Of a stretch of 64,000 bases of DNA, positions 35,684-47,419 are shown in pieces (position 1 is the stretch's first letter; each line of letters opens with the position of its first letter). The stretch is from contig CP136063.1 in assembly GCA_032622095.1 (NCBI GenBank), positions 279,861,426-279,925,425 on the forward strand, in the 5' to 3' direction. Below the pieces are notes generated by a model, which was not told the origin of the DNA, made no database searches, and worked only from the letters and a program-made list of their open reading frames with translations. The position numbers and the translations under genes are program-made. The DNA is from Siphonodentalium dalli. Lineage: Eukaryota; Mollusca; Scaphopoda; Gadilida; Siphonodentaliidae.

Positions 35684-37258
35684 TTTGTATAGATCCGATG
35701 TACAGAAAGTACTTGGGTTTCAGCTGGATATATGAAGGGCAGTGTATATGTACATATTTTGTTTTTAATGTTTTGCCTTTCGGAATTTCGAGTGCAGCCC
35801 AGTTATTCACGAAAATCACCAGAGTGATGTTGAAATCATGGAGAAGCGACGGTTGCAAAGTAGTAATGTATTTAGATGACGGATTAGCGGGCGCGTCCGA
35901 TTTCGACGCGGCGTTAACTTTAAGCAAGCGAATACAAAACGATATTAGAAAGTTCGGTTTTGTATCTTCGGTAGAAAAATCGCATTGGATTCCTACCCAG
36001 AACATCATATGGCTGGGCTTAGAATGGGATTTCAAAACCGGTACAGTCAGTGTTTCTCACGAGAGAATTGAGTTTTTTTGCGGAGCAATAAACAAGTTGA
36101 GTAACGCCATTAGCGCTAATGGTGGCAAAGTTTCCGCTAGAGCTTTGGCAGGCATTTTAGGCCAATTGTCGTCCATGAATGGTGCAATAAACGCACAAAT
36201 TGGTTTAAAAACCAGATTTTTACATATATGTCTGTCCGATAAAACGAGTTGGAATGCATCGGTGCATATAAGCGAAGATGCGCGACGAGAACTCGAGTAT
36301 TGGGCGAGAAATATCGAAAGCGTGAATGGTCAGGACTTGATTAAGTCGGAACGCGACTTGATCGCGGGGTAGCGTTTACACGGACGCGTCGGGAACCGGT
36401 TACGGCGGATTCATTATTTTAGAATCAGTTTGTTCCGAAAACATGGACGCATACACACAGCACAGTGCATGTATCGCAAAGCGACCAGAAGAAGCGCTAC
36501 ATCGTGTAGCCCAAGGTCGCAGAGGTCGTTCAGGACGCCCAAGGATAGCACCATGCAGGTGCTAGCGAATCGCATAACAATGCTTTTCTAAATGAGGCCC
36601 CGGGCCTAGAGGTCTTCGGGACCTGGTCAGCTTCCGAAGCTGACAGAAGCTCTACGTGGATAGAGTTAGAAGCGTGAACCGATTTTTCAAATCGAAAGTG
36701 GAGATAATGTCAGGCGGGACATACAAGTTATACACAGATAACAAAGCCACAGTGAGCGTGATAAAAAAGGGTAGCAATAAAGAGCATTTACACAGGGTTG
36801 CTATCGATATTGACGCGACGTGCTCCGAGTACAGAATCGCGTTGGTACCCGAATGGATTCCCAGGGAATTCAACGAGAGCGCGGACGCGCTGAGTCGCAG
36901 ATTTGACTCTGACGATTGGAAAATTTCAGAAAACATTTTCATGAAGCTAGATAATGTTTGGGGCCCTCATTCGGTAGACAGATTTTCAACAGATTATAAT
37001 GCGCAGTTGAATAGGTTCAACTCAAGGTGGTGGTGTCCAGGTACAGAGGGTGTGGACGCAATGAAACAAAGTTGGAGCGGGGAAAACAACTGGATTGTTC
37101 CACCTCCGAAAAAAGTAACTGAAGTTCTGAGAAAAGTTCACAGAGATAACTGTGAGGCCACTTTAGTATTTCCGATTTGGAAGTCAGCATCATTTTGGCC
37201 ACTCATTGAAAACGAAATAAATGAGCGAAAATTGGCATCGCCAGTGATGGACCTCTGA
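35684..37258 (+). pseudogene. DIRS reverse transcriptase (YLDDG) and RNase H, several frameshifts
   Basis: Continues the RT: MYRKYLGFSW, FNVLPFGISSAAQLFTKI, the catalytic YLDDG (about 35872-35886), GLEWDF, and the connection domain. The frame stops at 36372 (TAG) and RNase H resumes in the +1 frame with VYTDASGTGYGGF. Between about 36450 and 36610 the sequence is not alignable to RNase H and looks rearranged. TWSASEADRSSTW then LYTDNKATVSVI and EWIPREFNESADALSR complete RNase H in other frames, followed by the conserved DIRS C-terminal region (WGPHSVDRFSTD, WWCPGTEGVDA). The copy is inactive. Confidence 0.85.
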
Positions 37259-37408
37259 GGTCTGTGCGTAGTTTCTCCGGGGAGGGGAGACAACGGCATT
37301 TTTGGCCGGAGAACATTACCGTTCTCAATGGGGGCGATGCATATATATATTAAGGACATTATACCATAGCTATTAAGCACATATATAATTATGTTAAATT
37401 TCATTTAT

Positions 37409-38141
37409 AGGTTTAACAAGACAGATACAATCAGCTGTAAACCAGTCCAGTTTGGTGGGTTCAAACAGAGCTAATGACTTAACCGGCAAGATGACCGATT
37501 TGTTACTCAAATCGAGAGCGGACAATACAGTCAAAAGTATTACCAAGTTTTCAAAATCGAACGGTTTAGTTAGCAACATCGTAGAAGCGGCCAAAAGAGT
37601 CGCCTCCAAAAAAGTTACAAAAAAGGACCCTGTTTATTTGTTCTCGGTTTTAGTGGTTTTATGAGATTTTCTGAATTACAAAATTTGAAATGCAATAATT
37701 TAGAAATAGATTCTGATCATTTATCAATCAAAATTGAAAAAAGTCAAACAGATCAGTATAGGCAAGGCGATGAAATACTTATTGCCAAAGGAGAAACGGT
37801 CGCATGCCCAGTGAAAATGATCAATAGATATATTAGTTTAGCAAATTTGGATGTCAATTCAGACGGGTATTTATTCAGACCCATTTTTGGATCCAAAGAA
37901 TCACGTAAATTAATTTACAAAAACAAGCCTTTAAGTTATACAAGAGCCCGAGAATGTATTGTCGCGCGATTGAAGGAAGTATGTGATGGGAGTGTTAAGC
38001 TCGGGCTCCATTCTATGACTCGGAGTCAATGAGCGTTGTTGGAAGCGCCATGGGAGATGGCGTTCTGAATCCGCAAAGGACGGATATGTGGTGGATTCGG
38101 TGGAATCCAGATTTAGTGTTTCAAAAAGTTTGAAATTGTAA
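37409..38141 (+). pseudogene. DIRS tyrosine recombinase, broken
   Basis: Phage-integrase-type tyrosine recombinase, used by DIRS elements instead of a DDE integrase. Seen in order: N-terminal SAM-like region (KSRADNTVKSITKF), a frame change near 37655, GFMRFSELQNL with the first catalytic Arg, the HSM-R box (LHSMTRS, about 38007-38030), a stop and a likely deletion of about 30-40 nt, then KRHGRWRSESAKDGY with the conserved His/Trp and the nucleophile Tyr, ending SVSKSLKL. At least two frame lesions. Confidence 0.85.
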
Positions 38142-38393
38142 AATATTTAACATGATATTTATAAATTGCATGTTCAACATTCATTATAGCAAAATTTAAG
38201 AGGAAGACGATTAGCATTAGCTAACAAATGTATTTTTATATCAAACGCATTGCCTACATATGCATTTAGTATAGTTATGATCATGTATACACATGTCATC
38301 CATGATATATTATTATTCATTATGAGACATTCACATGGAATTTGACAGATTTCAAACGACACCTGGACATGCTTTAGAACAATTTGTTTTAGC

Positions 38394-38451
38394 AGACGCA
38401 CGCTATCTGCTATATATGTTTTAGTTGTATCTAGTCTAGCGTAGACTATAT
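38394..38451 (+). repeat. DIRS repeat B1
   Basis: 58 bp, matches 39077-39134 with one difference; abuts and overlaps A2 by the core TATAT. Confidence 0.9.
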
Positions 38452-38680
38452 GTTTTGGACGTTTCGGAGAATAGTAACAAAACTGTTGTCTAAAGCGGTA
38501 TACGCTGATTACAACTCAACGGGCGTTAGCACGCTGTTGTATTATAAGCTATAATAGTTCAATTAAAGGGTGTCACAATGACAGCCTATTGTGACGTAGT
38601 AGAGTGAGTGAGTTAATGAGATCAGTAAACTGAGTCACTTTAGCAGCGTCTTCCAGACTGAACAGGTGTATTTCGCCAAA
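38447..38680 (+). repeat. DIRS repeat A2
   Basis: Second copy of A1, 234 bp; differs by a few substitutions. Confidence 0.9.
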
Positions 38681-39076
38681 TTTCCAGCACAGTTTTTGTG
38701 AAAACTGGGCATAACAATTAATATAAGATTGAATGTATTTAAGATGACATGTCAAAACGTCATATAACATTTTCGAAAATTAAGATGTATAGCACTTGAC
38801 ATACAATGCTTCCAGAGCGTTTTGCCCAAAGGGTTTTATCTCTGGTTTAACGCAGGTTGTTAAGTGTAGAATTTTGTTAGCCGGGAGCCGCTGGGTTATT
38901 TTTGTGTATGTTATATGTAACACTGTATCAGAGTTTAGATTGTTTATAACATAATGTGTATGCCACATGGAAGCATGTCTTTTTGCTTAATTTTTTAATT
39001 TGGTTTAGTCGATAAACTCTGAATTGTTCCACGGCTTCCGGTTTGTGTATGACTGTACATATCTAGATACCAATAA

Positions 39077-39134
39077 AGACGCACGCTATCTGCTATATCT
39101 GTTTTAGTTGTATCTAGTCTAGCGTAGACTATAT
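39077..39134 (+). repeat. DIRS repeat B2 and right end of the element
   Basis: Second copy of B1; unique DNA begins right after it. Confidence 0.85.
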
Positions 39135-39469
39135 AATGTGTGCCCCATAAAACAAAGTGTTAGCAGCTTGATCTGATGCATAATTCTCAAAAAAACAGCT
39201 TCTACAAAAAACGTCGATTGAAAAAAGAGTGTACCAACAACTCGGTGACAAGTACCTGTTATTGATGTGAGCAATACTTTTTGAGTACCAAGTGACTCGG
39301 TGTTAAAGTTTCCCAAACTTGGTATGTTTTCTTGAATTTAGGACAAGCCGGGCAGAATATAAACCTGGACTATAACAGGTCATACAACGGCCTAAATTTT
39401 CTGGAAGTGAGGGGTATTTATTAGTTCCATGCAGCATTATATTTTATGCAAGTTAACATTATTTTTCGA

Positions 39470-39482
39470 CCCCCCCCCCCCC
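39470..39482 (+). repeat. Poly(C) tract
   Basis: Thirteen Cs followed by AG, so it could act as the pyrimidine tract of a 3' splice site. Confidence 0.9.
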
Positions 39483-39484
39483 AG

Positions 39485-39656
39485 AAACCATGTGCAGAGA
39501 GCCAGAGACCGTTTGGATGTCACCGCTGCCGACTCTTTTTCAACACCTTGGAGTCGACACACCATCAACTATCATCATAATGAAGAACTTGAGTATGTAA
39601 AATTGTCATTGGGCGTAAAACAGGAAACAACCAGTGTTGATCACATCCAGGATTGA
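39485..39656 (+). CDS. Possible second exon of the small host gene
   Basis: After a poly(C)-AG acceptor, 57 codons stay open to TGA at 39654-39656 when joined to the two leftover bases of the exon at 32788-32831. The peptide includes RARDRLDVTAADSFSTPW and EELEYVKLSLGVKQETTS, with no known domain. It starts about 350 bp after the DIRS right end. May continue into an unseen exon or be chance. Confidence 0.3.
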
Positions 39657-39955
39657 TTCCATCTGCTTTTTCGAAAAGTAATAGGGAGATATGTGTGTCC
39701 CTGGACGTCATGATAACGCCGCGCGATTACACACCCAACTGCATGAATGATTGTGTGAATGAATGATTTATTTATTGTAGTGACGTTATGTTAACACACA
39801 TAGCGCATATAAGTTACTTTGTACACAGATACAATATTATTAATGCATGTTTTGGATATTTAGATAGTATTGATTGTCTGATTGAATATGCCAGACATAT
39901 AAACCGAGCAATATGTACAATACAATTATTTACACAGTGAGCCATGATATATATA
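39657..39955. other. No feature seen
   Basis: AT-rich unique sequence. Confidence 0.4.
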
Positions 39956-40229
39956 TCAGGATGAAACCAAGAAATATCGACAACGAATGAGGAAGTGAAG
40001 TTCGGTTTCCACCTCGCCTGTTTCACAGGATACAAATGCTATCCTCCACGTCAGGAACTGAGCCATCAGCGAACCTTCTCTGTGCGATATCCGCAAAAGC
40101 ACATAGGGTGCCATAGTGTATGCGGGTTTGGTTAGGGGGCCATAGTGTATGCGGGTGCCATAGGGTGTCATAGTGTATGAGGGTTTGAACAGCTTCCTGT
40201 GGCGCATCAGTTAGCTTTATTAAGTTCAT
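39956..40229 (-). pseudogene. Decayed C-terminal fragment of a LINE reverse transcriptase
   Basis: On the minus strand GSVPDVEDSICIL and, in an adjacent frame, CETGEVETELHFLIRCRYF together form the Cys/His-containing C-terminal motif (CxxC...E.HFL..C) common to jockey/CR1-like LINE proteins. The break at about 40020 is a frameshift. A 'catagtgtatgcggg' sequence repeats three times around 40120-40180. Confidence 0.6.
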
Positions 40230-40860
40230 TCAGTTTGATTGTTCATTTTGCTATGTCACTTTATTCATATAGTCATATATTTCACACATGTTAGCCTTTG
40301 AGAACATCTCCCCAATTCCCCGTCACCAACTGCATGTAAGAAGAACAAAATATCAACAGTAGAAATGTTCTAACAATAGCAACATATATACTTTCCCAAT
40401 TCATAGAAAAATCATATATTGTGATAGAAGCTCCAGATCACTGTCTCATTCCGAATCTATACGAAAATTTCAGGGAAGAGATACACCATCTTTAAGCACA
40501 CCGAAATCTCGAGTCTGCGAAATTCCATTCACAAGCCTCCAACAACATCGAATTGGAGTTTGTACATGTACCTCAAACTTTCAACCTTTGAGTGAATTTG
40601 CAACCTTACAACCATATGGTTGGAAAATTCAACTAATTTACATTTCAGTCCAAAATCTATCTAAAAAATCAACATATATGTACAATCGGTCTGAAATTTC
40701 AAGTAATGTTGTGGTAGGAATGACCTTTTCAACTACTAGTATTGGCCATGTTGACAAACGTTGGCTGAGTAGACACTCAAATCCCCTAACCAATGTTGCA
40801 TAGAAAACAGAAACTGTTATCAATGCATATATCTCTCCATAGAGGAACGTGTCGACATGG
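40230..40860. other. Unique sequence without recognised features
   Basis: Short open frames on both strands (for example 40588-40803) show no motif. Confidence 0.4.
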
Positions 40861-40871
40861 GATGCTTTTAG
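40861..40871. repeat. 11-bp flanking direct repeat GATGCTTTTAG (left)
   Basis: Identical to 43435-43445; probable target site duplication of the foldback element between. Confidence 0.65.
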
Positions 40872-43434
40872 CAGCTGAATTTAGTTACTTATTCCTTATT
40901 CAAAAAATTTGGGAAAATGTGGCAAATGACTATGGCAACGTCTTAAGTAGGGCGAGACAAACTTCCTGTGAAAAAATTTCAAAAAAAGTTCCAAAATGCA
41001 CGAAATTAGGCAAAGTCCGAAAATGAACGGAAATTGGCCGAAACAAGTGCGGGGTCATAAATGGCCACCTCGGCCAAAAATGTTGGGCCGAAAAAAGTTT
41101 GGGTCGAGTCCGAAAAAGTGGGTCGAATCCCAGTTTTCGCTCTGCTCGGTCGGGAAAATTTCGGAAAATGTGGCAAACTGTCACATATTAAAAAATGGCC
41201 ACCTGGGCCGAACTTTTTGGGCCGAAAAGTTTTTGGGTCGAGTCCCAAAAAGTGGGTCAAATAGAAATTCCTGCTCTGCTCGGTCAGGAAAATTTGGGAA
41301 AATGTGGCAAATGACCATGGCAACGTTTTAAGTAGGGCGAGACAAAACTTCCTGTGAAAAAAAAATTTCGAAAAAAAGTTCCAAAATGCACGAAATTAGG
41401 CAAAGTCCGAAAATGAACGGAAATTGGCCGAAACAAGTGTGGGGTCATAAATGGCCACCTCGGCCAAAACTTTTGGGCCGAAAAAAGTTTGGGTGGAGTC
41501 CGAAAAAGTGGGTCGAATCCCAGTTCTCGCTCTGCTCGGTCGGGAAAATTTCGGAAAATGTGGCAAACTGTCACATATTATATTTTTGGGCCGAAAAGTT
41601 TTTGGGTCGAGTCCCAAAAAGTGGGTCAAATAGAAATTCCCGCTCTGCTCGGTCAGGAAAATTTGGGAAAATGTGGCAAATGACCATGGCAACGTCTTAA
41701 GTAGGGCGAGACAAAACTTCCTGTGAAAAAATATTTTTTGTGGCCATTTTTTAATATGTGACAGTTTGCACATTTTCCGAAATTTTCCCGACCGAGCAGA
41801 GCGAAAACTGGGATTCGACCCACTTTTTCGGACTCGACCCAGTTTTTTTTCGGCCCAAAATGTTTGGCCGAGGTGGCCATTTATGACCCCGCACTTGTTT
41901 CGGCCAATTTCCGTTCATTTTCGGACTTTGCCTAATTTCGTGCATTTTGGAACTTTTTTTCGAAAAACAAATTTCACAGGAAATTTTGTCTCGCCCTACG
42001 TAAGACGTTGTCATGGTCATTTGACACATTTTCCCAAATTTTCCTAACCGAGCAGAGCGGGAATTTCTATTTGACCCACTTTTTGGGACTCGACCCAAAA
42101 ACTTTTCGGCCCAGGTGGCCATTTTTTAATATGTGACAGTTTGCCACATTTTCCGAAATTTTCCCGACCGAGCAGAGCGAAAACTGGGATTCGAAAGTGC
42201 CAAAATTGTGGCACTTGTTTCGGCCAATTTCCGTGCATTTTGGAACTTTTTTTCGAAATTTGTTTTTCACAGGAAATTTTGTCTCGCCCTACTTAAGACG
42301 TTGCCATGGTTATTTGCCACATTTTCCCAAATTTTCCTGACCGAGCAGAGCGGGAATTTCTATTTGACCCACTTTTTGGGACTCGACCCAAAAACTTTTC
42401 GGCCCAAAAAGTTCGGCCCAGGTGGCCATATTTTAATATGTGACAGTTTGCCACATTTTCCGAAATTTTCCCGACCGAGCAGAGCGAAAACTGGGATTCG
42501 AAAGTGCCAAAATTGTGGCACTTGTTTCGGCCAATTTCCGTGCATTTTGGAACTTTTTTTCGAAATTTGTTTTTCACAGGAAATTTTGTCTCGCCCTACT
42601 TAAGACGTTGCCATGGTTATTTGCCACATTTTCCCAAATTTTCCTGACCGAGCAGAGCGGGAATTTCTATTTGACCCACTTTTTGGGACTCGACCCAAAA
42701 ACTTTTCGGCCCAAAAAGTTCGGCCCAGGTGGCCATATTTTAATATGTGACAGTTTGCCACATTTTCCGAAATTTTCCCGACCGAGCAGAGCGAAAACTG
42801 GGATTCGACCCACTTTTTCGGACTCGACCCAAATTTTTTTCGGCCCAAATTTTTTGGCCGAGGTGGCCATTTATGACCCCGCACTTGTTTCGGCCAATTT
42901 CCGTTCATTTTCGGACTTTGCCTAATTTCGTGCATTTTGGAACTTTTTTTCCAAAATATTTTTTCAAAGGAAATTTTGTCTCGCCCTACTTAAGACGTTG
43001 TCATGGTCATTTGCCACATTTTCCCAAATTTTCCTGACCGAGCAGAGCGGGAATTTCTATTTGACCCACTTTTTTCGGCCCAAAAAGTTCGGCTCAGATG
43101 GCTATTTTTTAATATGTGACAGTTTGCCACATTTTCCGAAATTTTCCCGAGCGAAAACTGGGATTCGACCCACTTTTTCAGACTCGACCCAAATTTTTTT
43201 CGGCCCAAATTTTTTGGCCGAGGTGGCCATTTATGACCCCGCACTTGTTTCGGCCAATTTCCGTTCATTTTCGGACTTTGCCTAATTTCGTGTATTTTGG
43301 AACTTTTTTTCGAAAAACAAATTTCACAGGAAATTTTGTCTCGCCCTACGTAAGACGTTGTCATGGTCATTTGACACATTTTCCCAAATTTTTTGAATAA
43401 GGAATAAGGAATAAGTAACTAAATTCACGTTGCT
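40872..43434. mobile_element. 2.56-kb foldback element built of ~300-400-bp repeats
   Basis: Both ends carry TGAATTTAGTTACTTATTCC in inverted orientation, next to 'aaaaaatttgggaaaatgtg'. Inside, units containing 'ggccgaaacaagtgcggggtc', 'gagtcccaaaaagtgggtc' and 'tctgctcggtcgggaaaat' run forward from about 40915 to 41745 (about two units) and reversed from 41750 to 43380 (about five units). Orientation flips at 'aaaatattttttgtggcc'. There is no transposase; the many reading frames come from the repeat. Perfect 11-bp direct repeats flank it. Confidence 0.8.
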
Positions 43435-43445
43435 GATGCTTTTAG
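43435..43445. repeat. 11-bp flanking direct repeat GATGCTTTTAG (right)
   Basis: Partner of 40861-40871. Confidence 0.65.
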
Positions 43446-43491
43446 TAAATTTGTTCAACGGTTAGAAATTTTATTCATGACACAACGTTAG

Positions 43492-44840
43492 TTGGAAACG
43501 TTACACCAAGTATATAGAAAAACGTTTGCGGCATACAAAAAGCTTAGGAGCCTAAATAATCAACAAGCTTTAGGTGACGCTCGGCGAACATATAAAAACT
43601 CGCTTCGAAAAAGTTCATATAAATATTACTCAAGCGGCGAGTCAAGCCTCAGGGAAAAGCTACGATCGTCTACCTCCGTTAACACCAAAGAATATTGGAA
43701 TTTACTGGGCGTCAAAAGCGAAGTAATACCAGAACAATGCCAAATCTCTTGCAATTTCGTTCAATGCACGCGTTGATGATGAATTTTTCGATGTTCGTAA
43801 TCTGAATGTTGACGTCTTGGGCCATGAAATATCGATTGAAGAAATAAATTTCGCCATATCCAAGATGAGCTCAGGTAAGTCTTCAGGTATCGATAATATA
43901 ACAGTGGAATATATTAGATTCGCCCCTGTTATGAATATCTATCTAAAACTGTTTTTTAACATTATATTGAAAAGTGATGTTGCACCACGAGAATGGGGAA
44001 TAGAATAAAACCACTTTATAAATCCAAGGACCCCCGTGACCCTGACAACTACCGACCAATCACTCTGGTCAGTTGTATTTCTAAAATATTCACATCTATC
44101 CTCGGTAATCGCATTCATTCATTCTTGGATCAGAATCTTATTTTGTCTGAGAATCAAGCCGGTTTTCGGAGTGGTTACTTAACAATTGATAATTTATTTT
44201 CCTTGAACTGTTTGATTGAGTTGTCAAAGAAGTATGGTAAGCGACTTTATTGTGCCGTCTTAGATTTATCAAAGGCCTTTGACAGTGTTTGGTTCTTGAA
44301 GTTTATTCTTCGTCTCAAAACAACTACCCCTACGAGTATGGTGTATGGTGAACTCGGTTTGGTCCCCATTGAAAGAAAAATAAAGCAAATAATTTTGAAT
44401 TTTTGGGCAAAACTTATAACTAGCAAACAAACGAAAATATGTCTTATGATTTATTGGTCATTGTATCCAGGAATGGTATGGATCTTTTAGATCATCTAAG
44501 TATGCGTTTTACCGTACAGTGAAGACAACACTCGAATGTGAATCTTACTTTAACGTGCTCAAACATAAAGAAGTTGAACTTTTATCAAAATTCCGAACAC
44601 GGGGATTGGCATGATATAAATATGAATAATAGACTTTGTACACTATACGACAATGAAATTGGTGACGAATTTCATGTATTATTAGTATGCGATAAATTAG
44701 AACAGGACAGATGGCAATATATAGCCAGTTACTATTATATTAATCCTACGACAATAAAAACGTCTCAACTGATGAACATCCGACGACCAGTAGTTTTGCT
44801 CAACATATGTAAGTTCCTTCTCTTGGTGAATCGTACGTTA
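43492..44840 (+). pseudogene. LINE reverse transcriptase with internal deletion
   Basis: Non-LTR retrotransposon protein in several frames. It begins in the linker between endonuclease and RT (RRTYKNSLRKSSYKYYS, NTKEYWNLLG), then ISKMSSGKSSGIDNI, YRPITLVSCISKIFT, ENQAGFRSGYLTIDNLF and motif A LDLSKAFDSVW. From there it jumps to far C-terminal sequence (SMVYGELGLVP), so the YADD part and thumb are deleted. The C-terminal Cys/His region follows (LCTLYDNEIGDEFHVLLVC, about 44640-44690). A 16-bp poly(C) tract (44888-44903) and 3' UTR-like AT-rich DNA to about 45290 follow. Clade uncertain, jockey/CR1-like. Confidence 0.8.
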
Positions 44841-45540
44841 AACGAGACATGTTCCGCTGTCCTAATTACTCGTATCATTATACTGAGCCCCCCCCCCCCC
44901 CCCGAGCCCACCATCATGACCAAGTTCCGACCAAATTGTTGGACGAGGATTACTCCCTTCAGTTTCTCGCTGTAATAGTTGGGGACGAATCTTCCCCATA
45001 AATTAGTCATTTTTCCAACTTCTCTGTTGAAAATTATCAAACCGGCGCATGCGTTGTGATCATATCGGCGGACCGATCTCCTTCCAATCACATATATGTA
45101 CCTTTATGATGTTATAAAATATTTTGCATTGTCATATATCATGATGTTTAATGTAATATGTGGACTGTATATTATGTATATTGTATATTGTGTTGGGAGA
45201 AGACGGGACCAACGTTACGTTTCTCTATTTCTTAACACTGTATGTTATACAGTTTAGAAGAATAAACATATATATAAAACTAAATTATAAATTTTTCTCT
45301 CGATAGTGTGTGTGCTTAACAAGGGCAGCATGTTACTCTGTTAGCTTAGTATATATTTAAATTTTGCGGAATTCATGTTGGTTATCTATTCCTGGGGTGC
45401 GATGGTAATGTTATGCATTGGGACTATCATGGACAATTTCGTTTTGTTTTTCAAAGGTCTCTGAATTGACTCAATCTTTCGGTGTCATATACAGTATAGA
45501 TAGTATTTAGGGATAGTAAACGTATTTATTAATTAGCTAC

Positions 45541-45664
45541 AGGTTATCGGCCGCAATAAGTAGAACGCTGCCCGCGTCATAAGTAACAAAAAGTCGGCCA
45601 ATAAGTAGAAAACGCGGCCAATAAGTAACAACAAGTCGGCCAATAAGTAGAAAACGCGGCCAAT
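45541..45664 (+). repeat. ~42-bp minisatellite, three copies
   Basis: Unit alternates GTCGGCCAATAAGTAGAAAA and CGCGGCCAATAAGTAACAAC; about three copies, the first diverged. Confidence 0.8.
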
Positions 45665-45707
45665 AAGTCAAGGTAACGTAAATGACGCCTGATGGTTTGT
45701 AAAATTC

Positions 45708-46884
45708 TTTGAATGAATTGGAAAACTATAGTTTTCAAAATAATCTAACAGTTAATGCAGACAAAACTAAATGCAAGATATTTAAATCAAATAAGCGGAA
45801 GTAAAATATAGACAATACATTTTATATCAACAATGAGTTGTTAGAAAGAGTTGACGAATATAAATACTTAGGTCTCGTCTTCATTTCTGACGGTAAAATG
45901 TCGAAAGCTTGTGAAAATTTAAGTGGGAGAGCTTCTAAGGCTATGTTTTTCATGACGAGCTCATTGAATTCACATATAGAATTGTCTATCAATACTAAAT
46001 GTAAGTTGTTTGACAACTTAATAATGCCTATAGTGCTGTATGGTTCCGAAAAAATGGGCATCCGGGTTGAAAATTCCATTTATTGACACTAACCCACTTG
46101 AGCAAACACACTTGAAATTTTGTAAGAGTATACTCAGGTTGAATAAAAAGGCCTCAAATCATGCTTCGAGTGCTGAACTGGGTCGATATCCCATAGCAAT
46201 TAATGCTATTGGTAAGATGTATAAATATCTAAATAAACTGCGTGCAGTAAAATCAAGAACTTTAATGCATGATTCTTTTAGGGAATCCCTCATGTCTAAT
46301 CAATCAACTTGGGACGCACAATTAGTCAAAAGTGGTATCAATATATCACAATCTAATACAACAATAAGAGTGACAAACTAATAATTGAATGGTTAAAATC
46401 AGAACATATAAATAAGTTCAAAAAAGACATTTTAGATGACGACAGACCAGGTGGTGCTAATAAACTGCGAACTTACAGAACTTTCAAAGACAATTATGAC
46501 ATAGAATCGTACCTGAGGCACGTTCGATCGTCCGCGACAAGAGAGATGTTTACTCGACTACGTGTTAGCAATCATATTTTAGCTATAGAAAAGGGTCGAC
46601 ACACGCAACCGACGACGCCATTAATAGACATAATTTGTCACATGTGTGATGAACTTAAAGTTGAAACAGAAAAACATTGTATTATGGAATGCAGTGCGTA
46701 CGCTGACTCTAGAAAAGACTTGTTTAATATTTCTCAAAATTATAGCATAGATTTCATAAACATGAGTGATGATGATAAGTTCATCTTTATGATGAAAAAC
46801 AAGGACAAACAAATAATCAATTCCGTGTGCAACATGATCCGGTTATTCTTTCTAAAAAGACAGAATGTCAATATGGGGAAATAA
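45708..46884 (+). pseudogene. Second LINE fragment, C-terminal half of the RT protein
   Basis: Starts in the RT thumb (NNLTVNADKTKCKIFKSN), then DEYKYLGLVFISDGKMSKA, SLNSHIELSINTKCKLFDNLIMPIVLYGSE, LGRYPIAINAIGKMYKYLNKLR, and the C-terminal CHMCDELKVETEKHCIMEC zinc-like motif (about 46636-46692). At least two frameshifts (near 46050 and 46380) and one stop (45804). The 3' end near 47030 follows AATAAATCATCTTATCG. Its coverage starts about where the deletion in the previous fragment lies, but the shared C-terminal motif appears in both, so these are two copies, not one split copy. Confidence 0.75.
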
Positions 46885-47242
46885 ACGTTGAAAGTATTAA
46901 TTTATAATACTAATGGTTATTTATCGTACATATGCCTATTACATGTATTTTATTTTAATGTGTAACTTTTCATGTATTAACTGTTATTTGCAACTGCCTC
47001 CATTGGTGTATTGCAATAAATCATCTTATCGTATCTTACGTAATTAGCTCGATCGGCAAAGAATATTGGGTCGACGGAAGATATATTTCAGTTGAATTTC
47101 GGATGAATTACGGACAGTCACTGTTTTTGGGAGTAAATATACATGTACGTGGATGAACTACATGTATCCGTATCAATATAATTCCCAGTGGAAACTGACA
47201 GTACTGTGAAATCGCTGCAAGTTCTTCACAAAGTTCACAAGA

Positions 47243-47385
47243 ATAAAAATTGCTTTAATGTAATAAAGCACACAATGACAATGGTATATATATGTTGATA
47301 TATTCATCTTGTGAAAAATTGCTTTAATGTAATAAAGCACACAATGACAATGGTATATATATGTTGATATATTCATCCTGTGAAA
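47243..47385 (+). repeat. 71-bp tandem duplication
   Basis: 'aaaattgctttaatgtaata' to 'gatattcatcttgtg' repeats twice with one difference. Confidence 0.9.
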
Positions 47386-47419
47386 CAATTATTGCCAATG
47401 TTGCTAATTAATAAAATAC

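Larger units (their letters stand above)
33062..39134 (+). mobile_element. PAT-type DIRS retrotransposon (split direct repeats A1-body-B1A2-B2), disrupted copy
   Basis: A 234-bp repeat occurs at 33062-33295 (A1, directly before the gag start) and at 38447-38680 (A2). A 58-bp repeat occurs at 38394-38451 (B1, abutting A2) and 39077-39134 (B2, right end). This A1...B1A2...B2 layout marks the PAT branch of tyrosine-recombinase retrotransposons; the B1A2 junction equals the joint that would form if the element's ends were circularised, with TATAT as the shared core. It encodes gag with a zinc knuckle, RT-RNase H and a tyrosine recombinase, all broken. A DNA transposon interrupts the RT gene. Confidence 0.85.

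Noticed and set aside
40930-43400. Many 60-160-codon frames in the 40.9-43.4 kb foldback
   Set aside because: Each is the translation of the same repeat in either orientation, with no family motif.
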